Assembly: GCF_000219625.1 (NCBI RefSeq)
Contig: NC_018213.1
Location: 2,598,055 to 2,662,054, forward strand
Length of the DNA stretch: 64,000 bases
Direction of reading: 5' to 3'
Source of the DNA: Zymoseptoria tritici IPO323
Taxonomy: Eukaryota; Ascomycota; Dothideomycetes; Mycosphaerellales; Mycosphaerellaceae
Shown: positions 41,870-53,300 of the stretch, one piece after another
Layout: every line of letters begins with the position of its first letter
Position numbering within the stretch: position 1 is the stretch's first letter
Notes under the pieces: generated by a model
The model's input: only the letters and a program-made list of their open reading frames with translations
Databases searched by the model: none
What the model was told of the DNA's origin: nothing
Position numbers and translations under genes: made by a program

Positions 41870-43993
41870 ATGGCGACCGCGCCTTGCCCCACTCGCAAAC
41901 GCGAAGGTTCACCATCACCTTCAGCACTCGACACACCGCCATCCAAACGCCGCGCACCAAGAACATCAGCCAGTCCTTGGAAGAATCCTCTCCTCCAAAA
42001 CTCCGACTTCAGCTCTCCGATCTTTAACCGCAGCCTGGATATCGACCGCAACGACTCCGATATTAACATGGCCGGCTCCCACATCGACAACAATGGTACT
42101 CTCAGTCAGCATGTCCGCGCACAGAATCAGTTCCAGAACGAGCTTCAAGCCGCCACCCCAAATCCATACTCCGCACCACATCCCATGCTCGCTGTTCCAT
42201 CGCCTACCCTCAATTTCGACGACTTTCTACACAGCGACGAAGACATCCATACTGCCGATGCTCAAGATCTTGCTCAAGCTCAGAACACCGACCAGCATCA
42301 CACGCAAGGCACCACTGCTGCTGGGAGCGACATTCAAGGCGTGATGCAACGCAGACTCTTCCCCGTCATCTCGCGCAAGGAGATCTGGGGAGTGGACAGG
42401 ATGGGCGAGTACGACCAGGAACTGATGGCGGGAGCTGATGACGGCGGGCGTGGTCAGCCTCCTGTTCGGACTCAAGTTGCGGTGCGATCTCCGAGTCTTG
42501 CCCGATCTGATATGATGGGATCTGATGGAGAGGAGGAAGTGTTCGTTGATGCTGAGGAGGAGATCTCGCCCTCGGGAAGTGAGTTGGCTTCTGACGAAGA
42601 AGCTGCGGGCTCGGACGAAGACGATGAGGACAGCGAGGAGGATAGCGCGGAAGGTGACCATCGAAGAGACTCTGATGTAGACTCCGAGGCAACGGATCCT
42701 GACGAGCCAACTTTGACGTGGGCTGATTTCATGGTCACGCCCATGACCGCTATGGCAGTGAAGATTGGCGAAGAATCTGGTATCTTCAAGGCAGCACGGA
42801 TGGGTGCCTTCAGGAACACTGCGGAGAGCAAGCCCCAGAAGAATTACCCCAGCGAGAATCGAGAGCGAATGGGCGGCAATCATGACAAGTACGAAGGTGG
42901 CCAGGAAGGAAGTGCTGCTGGGCAGGACTCGCAGGATGCTGAGCCAAAAGATGAAGCGGATGAAGATGGCGAGCAGACCGGAGAAGGCAGAAACCCTGCC
43001 AATGCGGACGTCGGATCTGACAACGGCAGCGGCGGAGAAGCGGACGAGAAGGAGGATGAGCCATCCGATTTCGAGACTTTGGATGAGGAAGACGACAAAG
43101 AACAGACCGCCTCCCAAGTCACCGCAGGAGACTCACAAGTTCGTGATTCCAACGTTGGCTCTCAAGACCAGCGCCAGCAAGCCGGTCCACAAACCACCAT
43201 CATCGACCTCCTTTCCGACGACGACGACGAACCCAGCCAATCCCTCGAAATGCTCGACGATGGCGGTACCAAGCATGCGGACAGCCTCTTTTCCAAAGCC
43301 TTCAAAAACACCCCAAAGGTCAAAAAGTCCAAAGCCCACGTCACCGACAGCAGCGCCTCCTCCACCGCAGAAGAACAAGCCTCGTCCGCCTTCTCCGGCG
43401 GTCCTTCCTCACGCATCAAATCCCGTCCAGGACCTCACCAAACCCGCATTTCCACCTCGTCCAGTCCACCACCTCAAACAAACACCACCACTCCCACGTC
43501 CAGACCCCCTCGCCCCCGCCCCGACACCCGCCGCGACCTCTCCCGCCACTTAGCCTTCCACTCCAAATTCCACAACGCCGCTTTGCACCTCATCCCCCGT
43601 CTCCCCTCCTACGAGTCCTTCGCCTGGACCCGCCGGTACTGGATCGCCGTCCTCCTGCCCAAGAAGAACCTCTACAAACCCCACTTCTCGGAGAAAGACT
43701 TTGTCTGGTTCAAGGGTAACAAGTACACGACGGTGGAGACCGTGTGGAATTACTTCCAGACGACGACGATGAGTGATCCGGATGATTTGGCGTTGTTGGT
43801 TGGGGGCGTGGAGGGTGTAGGGTTCAAGGATCAGATGAGGGAGTTGGATTACTTTGGGGATAAGTTTGTGGTGTTTCAGGCGTTGGGGAAGGAGGGCGCG
43901 GAGGAGGTGGAGGAGAGGAGTTTGGTGGAGGGGGTGGTGCCCAAGGGGGTGGTGGAGGTTGTGGAGTTGGTGGATGATGATGATGAGGAGTGA
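41870..43993 (+). CDS. Acidic nuclear-type protein of unknown function (707 aa)
   Basis: An intronless frame starting at ACCATGG. The N-terminus has a basic nuclear-like signal (PPSKRRAPRTSASPWKNP). Residues ~210-470 are long Asp/Glu/Ser-rich disordered tracts (DEEEISPSG, DEDDEDSEEDSAEGD). Only the C-terminal ~150 residues look folded: LAFHSKFHNAALHLIPRLPSY, FAWTRRYWIAVLLPKKNLY, DFVWFKGNKYTTVETVWNYF. I do not recognise this domain. The very acidic body suggests a chromatin or transcription partner, which is inference. The last ~200 bases shift to G/T-ending codons. Confidence 0.75.
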   Translation: MATAPCPTRKREGSPSPSALDTPPSKRRAPRTSASPWKNPLLQNSDFSSPIFNRSLDIDRNDSDINMAGSHIDNNGTLSQHVRAQNQFQNELQAATPNPYSAPHPMLAVPSPTLNFDDFLHSDEDIHTADAQDLAQAQNTDQHHTQGTTAAGSDIQGVMQRRLFPVISRKEIWGVDRMGEYDQELMAGADDGGRGQPPVRTQVAVRSPSLARSDMMGSDGEEEVFVDAEEEISPSGSELASDEEAAGSDEDDEDSEEDSAEGDHRRDSDVDSEATDPDEPTLTWADFMVTPMTAMAVKIGEESGIFKAARMGAFRNTAESKPQKNYPSENRERMGGNHDKYEGGQEGSAAGQDSQDAEPKDEADEDGEQTGEGRNPANADVGSDNGSGGEADEKEDEPSDFETLDEEDDKEQTASQVTAGDSQVRDSNVGSQDQRQQAGPQTTIIDLLSDDDDEPSQSLEMLDDGGTKHADSLFSKAFKNTPKVKKSKAHVTDSSASSTAEEQASSAFSGGPSSRIKSRPGPHQTRISTSSSPPPQTNTTTPTSRPPRPRPDTRRDLSRHLAFHSKFHNAALHLIPRLPSYESFAWTRRYWIAVLLPKKNLYKPHFSEKDFVWFKGNKYTTVETVWNYFQTTTMSDPDDLALLVGGVEGVGFKDQMRELDYFGDKFVVFQALGKEGAEEVEERSLVEGVVPKGVVEVVELVDDDDEE

Positions 43994-44723
43994 GTGAGGT
44001 GTTGAAGGTGGTGATTGTGGATGGGGTGTTGAAGGTGGAGACCGTGAAGAATTGGAGAAGTGGGAAGTTGTGGTTCAGGATTCGTTTTGAATATTGCTGT
44101 TTCTCGCCCTTGCGACTTCCGCGCAGGGAGAGGAGGTGGTCCAGATGATGCATAACCGTCTTCCTCTGCGGACCTCCCTGCAACGCATCGATACGCCTCG
44201 CGAACAGAGAGAGACTTGTAGCACTAGAAGCAGCTCATGTGTATCATTATCCATCTGCAAGCTGTTGTGCACTTCCTCCCTGTCTCCCTATTGACTTGGT
44301 ATGCTTCCCTGAATGCATTTCCGGCAACAAGTGCTTCCAAGCCTTCGTCGCTGCGCCGTCGATGGCAACGTTCCGCATGCCTCTTGTCCTGTCACCATGC
44401 AGCTTCCTGCGTGATCGTCCGTCCGTGTCGCTCGAGACAAGTGACTTGTATCCCAGCATGTCCTCTTGCCAAACCTGGCGCCGAGAGATCTGCCATGTCC
44501 TGCATCAGCTCCGCTCTCCCAACTTGAGTCTCAGACGCCGCAGCCGCCTGCACGCTTCCTGTTATCCAGACCCTTCAGCCGTCCAAGCCCTTCGGTCCAG
44601 CGATCAGGGCAACCATCTCTCGCGGCGTCTGGAAACACTGTCAACACGCTTGCTTGACAAGTCTCATGACCGGATGATATTGTATGTGTTCCGTCTCTTC
44701 TCTCCAAGGATCTCTCAATGCTC
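43994..44723. other. Intergenic between convergent genes
   Basis: 730 bp with only non-protein-like ORFs. Nothing recognised. Confidence 0.4.
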
Positions 44724-45283
44724 TTACTCCAACTTATCCAAATGCTCCAACCTCGTCAACACGACCTGTTTGCTCGTCTCTTGGATCTCTCCCGCGAGGA
44801 AGACCTCATCCAAAATGGCGTAGACCTGCGCAGCAACCAAACATCAGCGCCCACATCCCCATCCCACCCACGCCAGCATTCCAACTCACCTTGTAGAAAT
44901 TAAACACCAAATCCAACTCGCAAACATTTCCAAAAAACTGATCCAGCACCTCGACGAAGAAATGTATCCCCTCCAAATACGCCAACGCATTATCGTTCGC
45001 ATCCACACAAGCGCAGAAGAACAGTCCCGCGTATCGCCGGTAGATGATCTTGGAGGAGCCCCGGAACTCGACGAAATTCGATTGGTGTTTTTGGTCGCGG
45101 GGAGCGACGAGGCGGTGGACTTCGCCTTTGAGCTTGATTTTGTCGGCGTCCGTGTAGGGAGAGTACCATTTTGCTAGGCGGGTTTTGCCTCTAGAGGAGA
45201 GAGAGGGGTTAGGCCGAGGGGTGGAGGGGAGGGAAAGGGAGGACGGACTGGCGGTTTTGGATGAGCATGAAGGAAATTACCAT
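44724..45283 (-). CDS. APS2: AP-2 adaptor complex sigma subunit
   Basis: Small chain of the clathrin adaptor AP-2, acting in endocytosis at the plasma membrane. Three exons: 45283..45249, 45190..44890, 44825..44724, for 145 residues (usual 142-147). Exon 1 gives [12 protein letters not shown]; the first intron has a weak donor (GTCCGT) but joins to [17 protein letters not shown], the sigma-2 signature. Then [53 protein letters not shown] and, after intron 2 (64 nt), [30 protein letters not shown] marks it as sigma-2 rather than sigma-1. Confidence 0.94.
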
Positions 45284-45967
45284 TTTGGCGGTGGAAGGAG
45301 AGGGTCCGTGGCCGGTGGAGAGGATACGTTCGTGGACGAGTTTGAAGTCAAAGGTTTCGTGGTAAGGTCAATGGCGGTGGTCAGGTCAATGGAAAGGTGA
45401 GGTCCGAGGGGAGGAGCTCACGGGGACGGACGCAACTCCGCTTGACATCGAACGCGAATCAACGACATCTTCCTTCCTTCCACTACAATGTCACATTCTC
45501 CATTGAGAATACATCAATATAGTCCGTCTCACGCATTGCGACCTCGGCTATACTTCGAGTATGCCTACCGTTGATGCAAAAACGAATATTGACGATCGCC
45601 CTGGTCTGGTCCATAGAAGTTCAAAGTAGGCTCGTTCGAAGCCATATACGACGCCCAAAGCTCCTCTTCTCGACCGACGGGAGTGGATCTGCAGGAAACC
45701 CCTAACTCCGACCAGATTCGTGCTACAAACGGGCAGGTCTTCTTCATTCAGATGCGGAAATTCCGCTCTAACAATCGATGAGGAATACACTGCACGTTGT
45801 AGAAGCTACGGTCTGGTGCCTTTACCATCGCTCGAACGTTGTGTCATTCATACCGATGCTCTTCTGCCGAACTCTCACAATGTGTAGCTGTACAAGCACA
45901 TCCATCGGCAAACACTTTGTCCAATCATCCATCCTGCCTTGACGAACGGCGCTGCGCCACAAACTCC
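45284..45967. other. Intergenic
   Basis: AP-2 sigma promoter and the 3' flank of BTB copy C. Small ORFs (for example 45548-45790, minus) show no recognisable features. Confidence 0.4.
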
Positions 45968-46749
45968 TCAGTCGCTATCCTCAGTGACCCGCGGCCGCTT
46001 CGCTGCTCGAGCCTGCTCTGCGCCCGGCGTGTATCCCAGCAACAGTTTGACATATGCCTCGTTAGCATAGAGCTTGTTCCACAGCGAGCGATCCTTGATG
46101 ATCAATTTCATGATCTCGTTCGTTGACTTGGCGATAGCGAGCCTGCCGTCAGTCCGGAAAGGCTCGGCGTCGACTTCAGCGAGGAACAGTTCTCCTAGCG
46201 CGATGTGGTGCTTCGGCGCGATATCGGTGCAGAAGATGCAGGAGATGAACTTGTCGTAGGCTTCCTTGGCTAGACCTGAGATGTCGTACTGCAAAGCTGT
46301 CAGTGGGGAAGCCATGTGTGGAGACTCGCGTATTGGCTCATAGACATACGTTGTCCGCGGCGACGATGAGATCGATGGCGTCTCGGCCACGTGGAAAGAT
46401 CATCTCGGCCGTCTTGTAGTCGTATCGCTGCTTCAGCCATACGATCGGCAGCTCGTACAGGTGGCAGAGTATGGCGTTTACCACGTCTTCACTCTCCTCC
46501 AGATCGATCTTGCCGGACGCGGCTTCTCGAACTCCTCTGCCGGTGCAGGCTGCGCGGAAAAAGGGAGATTGACAGACGACACTCTTGTGGACTTTGAAAG
46601 TCTTGCTCGCGGTGATGATCTCCAGGTCGGACCATTCTCCTGTGTCGAACATGCTATATTTCGGTCAGTGAGAGGCCTGGTGAGGTTCTGGATGTGTTCT
46701 TGTCGTACTGCTTCAAAGCCGACGCCGACGTTCCTCCAGCTGGCGCCAT
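45968..46749 (-). CDS. BTB/POZ-domain protein, copy C (intact)
   Basis: Exons 46749..46709, 46653..46350 and 46288..45968; introns of 55 and 61 nt in the same positions and phases as copies A and B. The 221-residue product is unbroken: MAPAGGTSASALKH|MFDTGEWSDL, then ITASKTFKVHKSVVCQSPFF, LEESEDVVNAILCHLYELPI and RGRDAIDLIVAADN. The helical tail has ALGELFLAEVDAEPFRTDGR, RLAIAKSTNEIMKLIIKD and LYANEAYVKLLLGY, ending in a basic tail (AAKRPRVTEDSD). The tail is shared closely with copy A. It has a BTB core but no Kelch, BACK-like or zinc-finger partner domain that I can see. A family that expands in some filamentous ascomycetes; role unknown. Confidence 0.82.
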
Positions 46750-47252
46750 GGTGCTGTGAGATGTGCTGATGAAGTGCTCTGCTCAGATTCCGGAAGTCGC
46801 GAATGTGAAAGCCGAAGAGGTCGTGTTGTGTGAAAGCAGAACAAGTTGTGTTGTAGGAAGCGCGCGCGTTGATGTCGTGTTAAGTGAAGGTGCGGACTGA
46901 AGTGCTGGTGCAAAAGGAAGTGTCGGTCCTTCCGGGTTTTCACGACAGAAGTAGCCTGCTGACGCAAGAGCGCAATGAAGCGACGAGACGAGTGTTACCA
47001 CGTTTGACGCAGAACCATACATTTGTGCTGCAAGTAGAACGAAGCAAGATTTGATTCGCGAAAGAGCTGAGGAGAGAGGTGTGAGGCTGAGTGCAATACG
47101 ACTCGTGAAAGCCGCAATAACTTGCATACCCGCTTCCCTTGCTCCGCGCCAGCGACCACGTGTCGCTCGATGCCCTCACACATACACTCCGCACCTGAAG
47201 GAACAGTCTTGCTGAGCGGTTGCAGCGCAGATGGCGCGACGCCTCAGCGTTC
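46750..47252. other. Intergenic between BTB copies C and D
   Basis: About 500 bp holding the promoter of copy C and the 3' end of copy D. No gene seen. Confidence 0.4.
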
Positions 47253-48033
47253 TTAGGCCTCATCGGGCGCAGGTCGCTTCTTCGTAGCTTCCCGAACCAT
47301 CAACTCTGCCTTGGACATGACCAGTCTCGTGTATGCCTCGTTGGCGTAGAGCTTTTTCCACGCCAAAGCGTCGACGACAATGCCGGCCAGTTTTTGGTGG
47401 GTCGCAACCGCGACGATTTCACAACCTCGATTGTAAAGGACAGATCCCCTGTCCTTGGTGAGGTTCATCCAGAGACATCCCAGATCAACCACCTGCTTGG
47501 GTTTGAGGTTGTTCGACAGCAAGCAGATTTGGAACCTCCTCAGTGCCAATGTACCCAGTTTCCCAATGTCGAACTGCTATCGGGTCAGCTGCCTCTCTGA
47601 TAGCACTCCTTGGAGTCCTCCACGTACCTTTTCAGCAGCAACGATCAAATGAGCACAGTCTGTTCCCCTTGAGAGCAGACCATCGGCCAGAACAGGACCT
47701 GTGGGAGACTTTTCAAGCCATTCGATTGGTAACTCGTAGAAGTGGCGCAGGATGGCATCCACCACTGCTTCAGTTTCGTCCATATGGATGATCATTTGCC
47801 CACCGGCCCGTGCGATGGCAGCGCCGAAGAACGTCGCATTGGAAGCAAAAACCGCGCTCTTGTGGACTGCGAACGTCTTCGTCGCGGTGACGATGGTCAG
47901 GTCAGACCAGGCCCCAGTATTGTACATGCTGCATCGAAGTTAGCTTGGATGAACAATGCGCAGAAGGAGGTTCGTCTACGTGCCGGCTCAGTGCCACACT
48001 TGGAGCTTGTCCAGTATCTGTCGCTGCCGCCAT
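47253..48033 (-). CDS. BTB/POZ-domain protein, copy D (start uncertain)
   Basis: Exons 2 and 3 are clear: 47927..47628 and 47573..47253, intron 54 nt (GTACGT...ATAGCAG), encoding MYNTGAWSDLTIVTATKTFAVHKS, ETEAVVDAILRHFYELPIEW and a helical tail ending KKRPAPDEA. Exon 1 (48033 downward) encodes MAAATDTGQAPSVALSR, like copy B. At the splice site, however, the sequence is CAC|GTAGAC, one base off the phase needed to join C|ATG. Either a different splice is used or translation starts at the ATG at 47927, which would give a BTB protein of about 206 residues. The coding part is otherwise unbroken. Confidence 0.7.
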
Positions 48034-48309
48034 GGTCGAGAAAGTGTGGTTGTGGCGAGGTTGATGTGAGTGCGAAGAATGGTCGAAGATGATCCGAGAG
48101 CTAATGGAGATACTGCGTTCAAGTGACAGTCAATCGTTGGATCGCATATGACGAAGCAGGGCAGAGCATATGAAGTAAGTGATCGGTGTTGAGGTGTGGT
48201 CTGAAGGGCTGAAGTGAAGTGAGAAGCACAAAAGGACCGACGGACGTGCAATACGTAGCGAATTTGATCAAAGAAGCACATGCCTTGAATTGCCCAAAGA
48301 ACATGAACC

Positions 48310-50157
48310 TCACTTGCTCCGCGCCAGCGTCCACATGTTCTCCATCTTCGTCCGGCTCAGAACATCTTTCGCTTCACCATCCGTCTCGCAAGCTCGGCTT
48401 CCCCATCGCTTGAACGCACGAGTCGGCGCTTGTCCCTCCCAGACCAACACACATCGGTTATCACTCAAGTCTTTCAGATTCCCACGCTCGTCCAGCGGTT
48501 GACACCACTCTGCCGCCTTGCTGCCAGTTCCTCTCGCTCCGGTGGCCACATTTGAGATGCTGCCGTCTGTCGTGCCGACGAATGTGCTTGCTGATCCCGC
48601 CGGTGGTGTGTTCTCCGCCCATTTGACTCGGTTGAGCATGAGCTTCTTGAAGTGCTTGATAGAATGCTGGCCTCCTTCCACAATCACCAAGTTCATGCTT
48701 GGGTTGAGAATGACCATGCCAGTAAGGGCATCTTGCTTTGCGTTGACGTCAACTTGGTATCGGTGCTTGCCCGAGGAGAAGTCGTCTACGCGGAAGACGA
48801 CCACGTAGATACCTTTCGCTTCGTCTCCAGCAATCTGTCTTTGCAATTTCTCCTCCTTCTCCGTCTTGCTCAGTGCTCGCTCAGCGTTGGTACGTTCGTG
48901 GTCGTAGGCACGTTGTGCGATCTCCCTGTTCACTCGTGCTTCAACTGCCGTCGGATCCTTGACAGCCTGCTCTCCTAGGACTCGCATCATGTTGGACTTC
49001 TTGACTTTCGGAGGTGGCGGCTCCACCAGACCAAGACGAATCTTGGCTTGTTCTTCCTTCATCTCGGCCATGCGGCGCTGCCGACGTAGCTTCTTCTGCT
49101 CCTTCTGTGTAAGCATTAATGGCTTGGGCCCTGGAAGTAGCTTGTCCTGCGGTGCTTGGAGTAGGACAGGGCGTTGGATCAAAGCAGTGATGATGCTATC
49201 ATCCGTGTCGATGCGATTTCGAGACGGCTCGTCCCACTTATCGTAGCTGTTCTGACCCTCAGGAAGAAGACCTTCGTCCCACCACTCAATTTCCGGCGGC
49301 GCTGGAACCAGAAATGCTTTGTCCGACGCCTCTTCAATCTCAGTCTTCCTGGCTTCTGCTGCGATACGACGCTTCATCTCCTCCAGCTTCGCCTGCTGCC
49401 TCAAAGCGTTCGCCTGAGCCATGTACTTTCCCTTCTCACTGAATGCGAGGGGCTTGCTCTTTCGTTCCGCATATTTCCTCCCAGTCGGCTCAAATGCAGG
49501 ATTGCTCTCACCCGTCTTCTCATCGTCGTCCCAGATCAGGTACGGGTTGACCTTGGGCTTGTCTGGCTGTTGATTTCCTTTTGCTGTGCTGAACTTCGGG
49601 CCCGCCTTGCCTTTATCTGCAGCACCCGCATCGCCCAGCAGTGAAGGATGCAGGCCGATACCCAGCCCTCCTCTAGCTCCTCGGGTGTCCTGTCTCGGAG
49701 GAGGTGTGGGCGCTGCGCTGGGACCGCGCTTCCCTGCCAGTTCTGCAGCCTTTGCACGAGCTTCTGCGATTCGGAGTGCCTGCTCGGACTGTTGAGGAGG
49801 AGGTGGCGGGCTTGCAAATGATCCGTTGACAGGAGAAGCACCATTCTCCAGCTTCTTCGCCGCAAGCTTCGCCTTGAGCTCCTGGATCTTCTGCGCGGCT
49901 CGAGCTTTCTGGGCATCGACATCGTTGGCGGGTGGAGGCGGCGGTGGAGGAGCCGCTGCAGCATCGGCACCGGCCTTTTTCGCTGCTAACGCTTGCTTCA
50001 TGGCAGCAATCTTCGCCTGGGTCGCCGCCTTCTTCCTGTCAAGCTCTGACATTTCATGATCCGCTGATTTGACCGGCAAAGGTGAGCCATCCAGAGCGCG
50101 CTGCCGCTTGGCATCGCCATCATCGCCATTCGTCTCGTGCGGTCGTTTGCCGTTCAT
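48310..50157 (-). CDS. PRP3: U4/U6 snRNP splicing factor Prp3
   Basis: Component of the U4/U6.U5 tri-snRNP that binds the U4/U6 duplex. An intronless 615-residue frame from ATG 50157 (NGKRPHETN). The N-terminal third is Ala/Lys coiled coil and proline-rich (DRKKAATQAKIAAMKQALAA). The PRP3 domain follows: NPYLIWDDDEKTGESNPAFE, FLVPAPPEIEWWDEGLLPEG, RPVLLQAPQDKLLPGPKPLM, LTQKEQKKLRRQRR. The C-terminal ferredoxin-like region (DUF1115) is FSSGKHRYQVDVNAKQDALT with LVIVEGGQHSIKHFKKLMLN. Order and length match the family. Head-to-head with RPA190. Confidence 0.95.
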   Translation of the reverse strand: MNGKRPHETNGDDGDAKRQRALDGSPLPVKSADHEMSELDRKKAATQAKIAAMKQALAAKKAGADAAAAPPPPPPPANDVDAQKARAAQKIQELKAKLAAKKLENGASPVNGSFASPPPPPQQSEQALRIAEARAKAAELAGKRGPSAAPTPPPRQDTRGARGGLGIGLHPSLLGDAGAADKGKAGPKFSTAKGNQQPDKPKVNPYLIWDDDEKTGESNPAFEPTGRKYAERKSKPLAFSEKGKYMAQANALRQQAKLEEMKRRIAAEARKTEIEEASDKAFLVPAPPEIEWWDEGLLPEGQNSYDKWDEPSRNRIDTDDSIITALIQRPVLLQAPQDKLLPGPKPLMLTQKEQKKLRRQRRMAEMKEEQAKIRLGLVEPPPPKVKKSNMMRVLGEQAVKDPTAVEARVNREIAQRAYDHERTNAERALSKTEKEEKLQRQIAGDEAKGIYVVVFRVDDFSSGKHRYQVDVNAKQDALTGMVILNPSMNLVIVEGGQHSIKHFKKLMLNRVKWAENTPPAGSASTFVGTTDGSISNVATGARGTGSKAAEWCQPLDERGNLKDLSDNRCVLVWEGQAPTRAFKRWGSRACETDGEAKDVLSRTKMENMWTLARSK

Positions 50158-50379
50158 CGTGGGCACATGTGTGGAGCGGTCGTTGGTGTGAGTGGAAGAG
50201 AGCAATAGTTTGAGCGAACTTCGAGAGGCTGAAGCGCGCGAAACTAGCCGCCGGACTTGACTCCGCCAAAGTTCGGCAAAGGGAGATAAGATTTTCCGCC
50301 TTTGAACTTCTCGATCAAAAGTTCTTTGCTCGACTCCACGACAAGGACGACAACAGCCCAATCTGGCGACGCCGCCGTC
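50158..50379. promoter_or_regulatory. Bidirectional promoter PRP3 / RPA190
   Basis: 222 bp between divergent start codons. A gcgcgaaac sequence and a gagataagat (GATA) sequence are present; no function can be assigned. Confidence 0.6.
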
Positions 50380-53300
50380 ATGAATTCTTCACAAGCTGTG
50401 GCATCACAGCTACAAGGCGTGAACTTTGGATGCTTCACCACTGAGGATGTCAGAGCTCTTTCTGCCCGACAAATCACCAACAGCACCACCTTCGATACCC
50501 TCTTGAACCCAGTACCCGGCGGACTCTACAGCGCGGAGCTGGGACAATTCGGCGACAATGCGTGCGCAACATGTGGATTGAAGAATCCGCAATGTCCTGG
50601 ACACGCTGGACACATTGAGCTGCCAGTGCCATGCTACCACCCGACATTCATGGATCAAGTGCTGAGACTGCTGCGGGCGGCGTGCATCTACTGCGGTAGA
50701 CTCAAGATGAGACGAGTGGCGGTCGCACGGTTCATTGCAAAGCTACAACTCGTACGATACGGCTTGTTGAAGGAGTTGAACCAGCTGGACGAGGTGCAGT
50801 CAAAGATCGGCAAAGGGAAGGATGCCACTCCGGCCGGATCTGATGAGGATGAGAACGATGATGGAGATGCGGACGCAAAGGCAGTGGCATTACGGTTCGA
50901 GCGATATGTCAAGGACGCCATCAAGAATGCGAAGCGAAATGGCACACTTTCCACCGAAAAGACCGAGACCACGAACAATGCAAGGAAACAGATAATACGA
51001 GAATTCATGGCTGCGATCACTGTCGGAAAGAAGTGCGGAAACTGCAACGGCATCAATCACAATCATCGAAAGGATCGATACGTCAAGATCTTCAGGAAAC
51101 CGCTGCTGGAGAAAGAGCACATCGCCATGGTTCAGGCTGGGATGAAGGCGAAGGATCCGGTGGTGGAGATGCGGCGAAAGCTGAGGCTGGAGAGTAGTCG
51201 CAAGCGGAAGAGAGACGAGGATGAGGCAGTCGCAGATCTGAGTAATAGCTCGGAAGAAGACGGCGATGACGTGGACATGGACGATTCCTCCGAGGGCGAG
51301 CCAGAGATCGCAGGCGGCATCGCGGACGAGTCCACTGCGAGCAAGACACAGCCTGAGATCTATCTCAATCCAAGTCGAGTCCACGCACAGCTCGTGCAGC
51401 TATTCGAGAAGGACGCGGAAGTCTTGAACCTCGTCTATGGAGGAGACAGCCCAGGCCATTCCGGTGTCTCAGCCGACATGTTCTTCCTGAATGCGTTGAT
51501 CGTTCCTCCGAACAAGTACCGACCTGAGGCAAAGACTGGCGACAATGAGATTGCCGAAGCACAAGAGAACTCTCTGTACAAGGCAGTGCTGAATGCCTGC
51601 GAACGGTTGACCGAGATCCAGCGTGAGCTCAGCGGCACAGAAGCTCCAGCAGTACCACGATACCGGCCGAGTACCTACGCAGACTTCGAAACCACATGGC
51701 TCACCCTGCAAGAGAGCGTCAACAGTCTCATCGACAAAAATCTCTCACCATTGCAAGGTCGCGCAGGGGCACGAAACGCAGATGGTGTCAAGCAAAAGCT
51801 GGAGAAGAAAGAGGGTATGTTCCGAAAGTACATGATGGGCAAGCGTGTCAACTTTGCTGCTCGAACAGTCATCTCGCCGGATCCCAACATCGAAACGAAC
51901 GAGATCGGTGTTCCGCCCGTCTTCGCCGTGAAGCTCACATACCCCGAGCCAGTGACGCAGTGGAATATTGAGGAGATGCAGGAGGCTGTGCGGAACGGAG
52001 CATTCATCTGGCCCGGTGCTTTGGCGATCGAGAATGAGAATGGATCCGTGTTGAAGCTGGATCGAAAGAATGCAGAAGAGCGGACAGCGTTGGCAAATCA
52101 ATTGCTTGCTCCAGCAGGAAGCGGCAACACTCGTGGTACGCGGCCAAAGAAGGTCCATCGACATCTGAACAACGGCGACATTGTCATCATGAACCGCCAG
52201 CCCACTCTTCACAAACCCTCTATGATGTGTCATCGCGCCAGAGTCTTGCCCGGAGAGAAGACACTGCGAATGCACTACGCCAACTGCAACACGTACAACG
52301 CCGACTTCGATGGAGACGAGATGAATATGCATTTCCCACAGAACGAATTGGCTCGAGCAGAAGCTCTCTCGATCGCGGATACTGACCATCAGTACCTTTC
52401 CGCCACTGCTGGTAACCCGCTTCGAGGTTTGATCCAAGATCATATTTCAATGTGTGTCTGGCTGACGAGTCGGGAATTGTTCTTTGAACGAGGAGACTAC
52501 ATGAACCTTTTATACGCTGCACTTCGACCTGAAAGCGGGCACTGCGCAAATGATCGCCTCGAGACAATGCCGCCAGCGATTATGAAGCCAAAGGCACTCT
52601 GGACTGGGAAGCAGGTGATCAGCACGGTGTTGAAAAATTTAACGCCACCGGGATGCCTTGGTCTGACCGTGAATGGCAAGAGCACAACAGCGAAGACAAT
52701 GTGGGGTCCAGGAGGAGAGGAAGAAGGCGACGTAGTGGTCAAGGACGGAGAGTTGCTGCAAGGTATAATCGACAAGAAGCAAATTGGACCTTCCTCCGGA
52801 GGTCTGGTCAATGCAATCTACGAGGCCTACGGGCATGCGGTCGCCGGTAAGTTCCTCAGTGTCCTAGGACGACTCTTGACCAAGCTCCTGCACATGCGAG
52901 CCTTCTCTTGCGGTGTTGAAGATTTGATCTTCACACAAAAGGGTGAAGAGGACCGTCGTCAAGCATTGGCTGGCGCACAATCGATCGGACTGGAGGTCTC
53001 GGCGAAGTACGTGGGCCTAGCAGATCAGAAGCCGACAGGCGAGGATCGCGAGCTGCAGCAACGACTGGAAGACGTTCTTCGTGACGATGCGAAGCAACAT
53101 GGTCTTGATCAAGTCACCAACAACGCCACTGGCAAGATCAGCTCTGGAGTGTCGGAGAAATGCATGCCTGCGGGTCTTGCGAAGCCTTTTCCAAAGAACC
53201 AGATGCAGACCATGACTACATCAGGTGCCAAAGGATCCAAGGTCAATGTCAATCTCATCTCCTGTGCTCTCGGACAACAAGTTCTGGAGGGTCGCAGAGT

